A DNA stretch of 64,000 nt from Acetivibrio cellulolyticus CD2 (GTDB taxonomy: Bacteria > Bacillota > Clostridia > Acetivibrionales > Acetivibrionaceae). The stretch lies in contig NZ_JH556657.1 of the NCBI RefSeq assembly GCF_000179595.2, forward strand, positions 188,669 through 252,668, given 5' to 3'. How positions within the stretch are numbered: the first letter of the stretch is position 1; every line of letters begins with the position of its first letter. Both the position numbers and the translations under genes were made by a program. Of this stretch, positions 63,844-64,000 are shown one piece after another. Under the pieces are notes generated by a model. It did no database searches. It was given only the letters and a program-made list of their open reading frames with translations, and was not told where the DNA came from.

Positions 63844-64000
63844 ATGTACGACTTTAAGACATTAAAGTGCTACAATTGTAAATCTGTAATCCTTAGTCTA
63901 TCTGAAGGCGAAATCTCAAAACTCAACGGACTTAACTTCCAATGCGAGTGCTGCGGACATCAAAATCGTTTACAAGATCTAAAATTCACAAAAAGTGTAA
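63844..64000 (+). CDS. Small zinc-ribbon protein, cut by window end
   Basis: A start at ATG 63844 with a strong AAAGGAGG site opens a frame running to the window edge (52 codons seen). Two CxxC pairs (LKCYNCKS and FQCECCGHQ, about 25 residues apart) mark a zinc ribbon. Function unknown; such small proteins are often adaptor or regulatory. The 3' end is outside the window. Confidence 0.8.
   Translation, partial: MYDFKTLKCYNCKSVILSLSEGEISKLNGLNFQCECCGHQNRLQDLKFTKSV

Overview
The window is low-GC, AT-rich DNA from an anaerobic, spore-forming clostridium of the cellulosome-producing group (Acetivibrio/Hungateiclostridium/Ruminiclostridium relatives). The evidence is a dockerin-bearing GH43 enzyme, a type II cohesin protein with three SLH modules, two SigI/RsgI biomass-sensing pairs, spoIIP, remA and pyruvate phosphate dikinase. 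I cannot name the species. Almost all genes lie on the minus strand.

Layout. 0-0.75 kb: the end of an IS66-type element (tnpA, tnpB) whose terminus supplies the stop codon of the next gene. 0.75-4.6 kb: a small defence island (DUF262/DUF1524 GmrSD-like enzyme, a 106-residue companion, a NERD-HRDC protein). 4.9-16.1 kb: accessory genes, namely a secreted ComEC-type metallo-beta-lactamase, a DJ-1/WYL-regulator pair with a consensus promoter, a macro-HTH/VWA pair, a LysE exporter, a GapN-like dehydrogenase that looks richer in G+C than its surroundings, an unknown membrane/helical protein, and a DUF2812 protein whose padR partner is reduced to a 3' stub. 16.4 kb: tRNA-Gln(CUG).

16.6-32.2 kb is a surface-sensing and attachment block: a type II cohesin-SLH anchoring scaffoldin, sigI-rsgI with a PA14 dyad, a second sigI-rsgI with an S1C protease and an NTF2-like ectodomain, and, 62 bp upstream of that sigI, a roughly 2540-residue cadherin/CADG-repeat SLH adhesin. 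All run in one direction. The two anti-sigma factors are expected to hold their SigI factors at the membrane until the ectodomain meets an extracellular signal. The second carries an unusual expanded repeat in its cytoplasmic part. This block, with its leader containing a candidate structured RNA and a sigma-D-like promoter, is the best candidate for an undescribed system.

32.6-55.7 kb is mostly core genome: an ATP-grasp ligase, a membrane-anchored beta-propeller, ppdK, glyQS, coaBC, a yicC-remA-gmk-rpoZ operon, the dockerin GH43/CBM13 enzyme, a dnaJ-prmA-rsmE-cheY operon, hrcA-grpE-dnaK under a perfect CIRCE operator, and hemW-lepA. 55.8-64 kb is again accessory or envelope: a HAF-repeat secreted protein, a SUKH immunity gene next to the 3' remnant of a WHH-type nuclease toxin, a GDPD protein flanked by near-identical direct repeats, a small membrane protein, spoIIP, and the start of a zinc-ribbon gene preceded by a hairpin that also occurs after ppdK.
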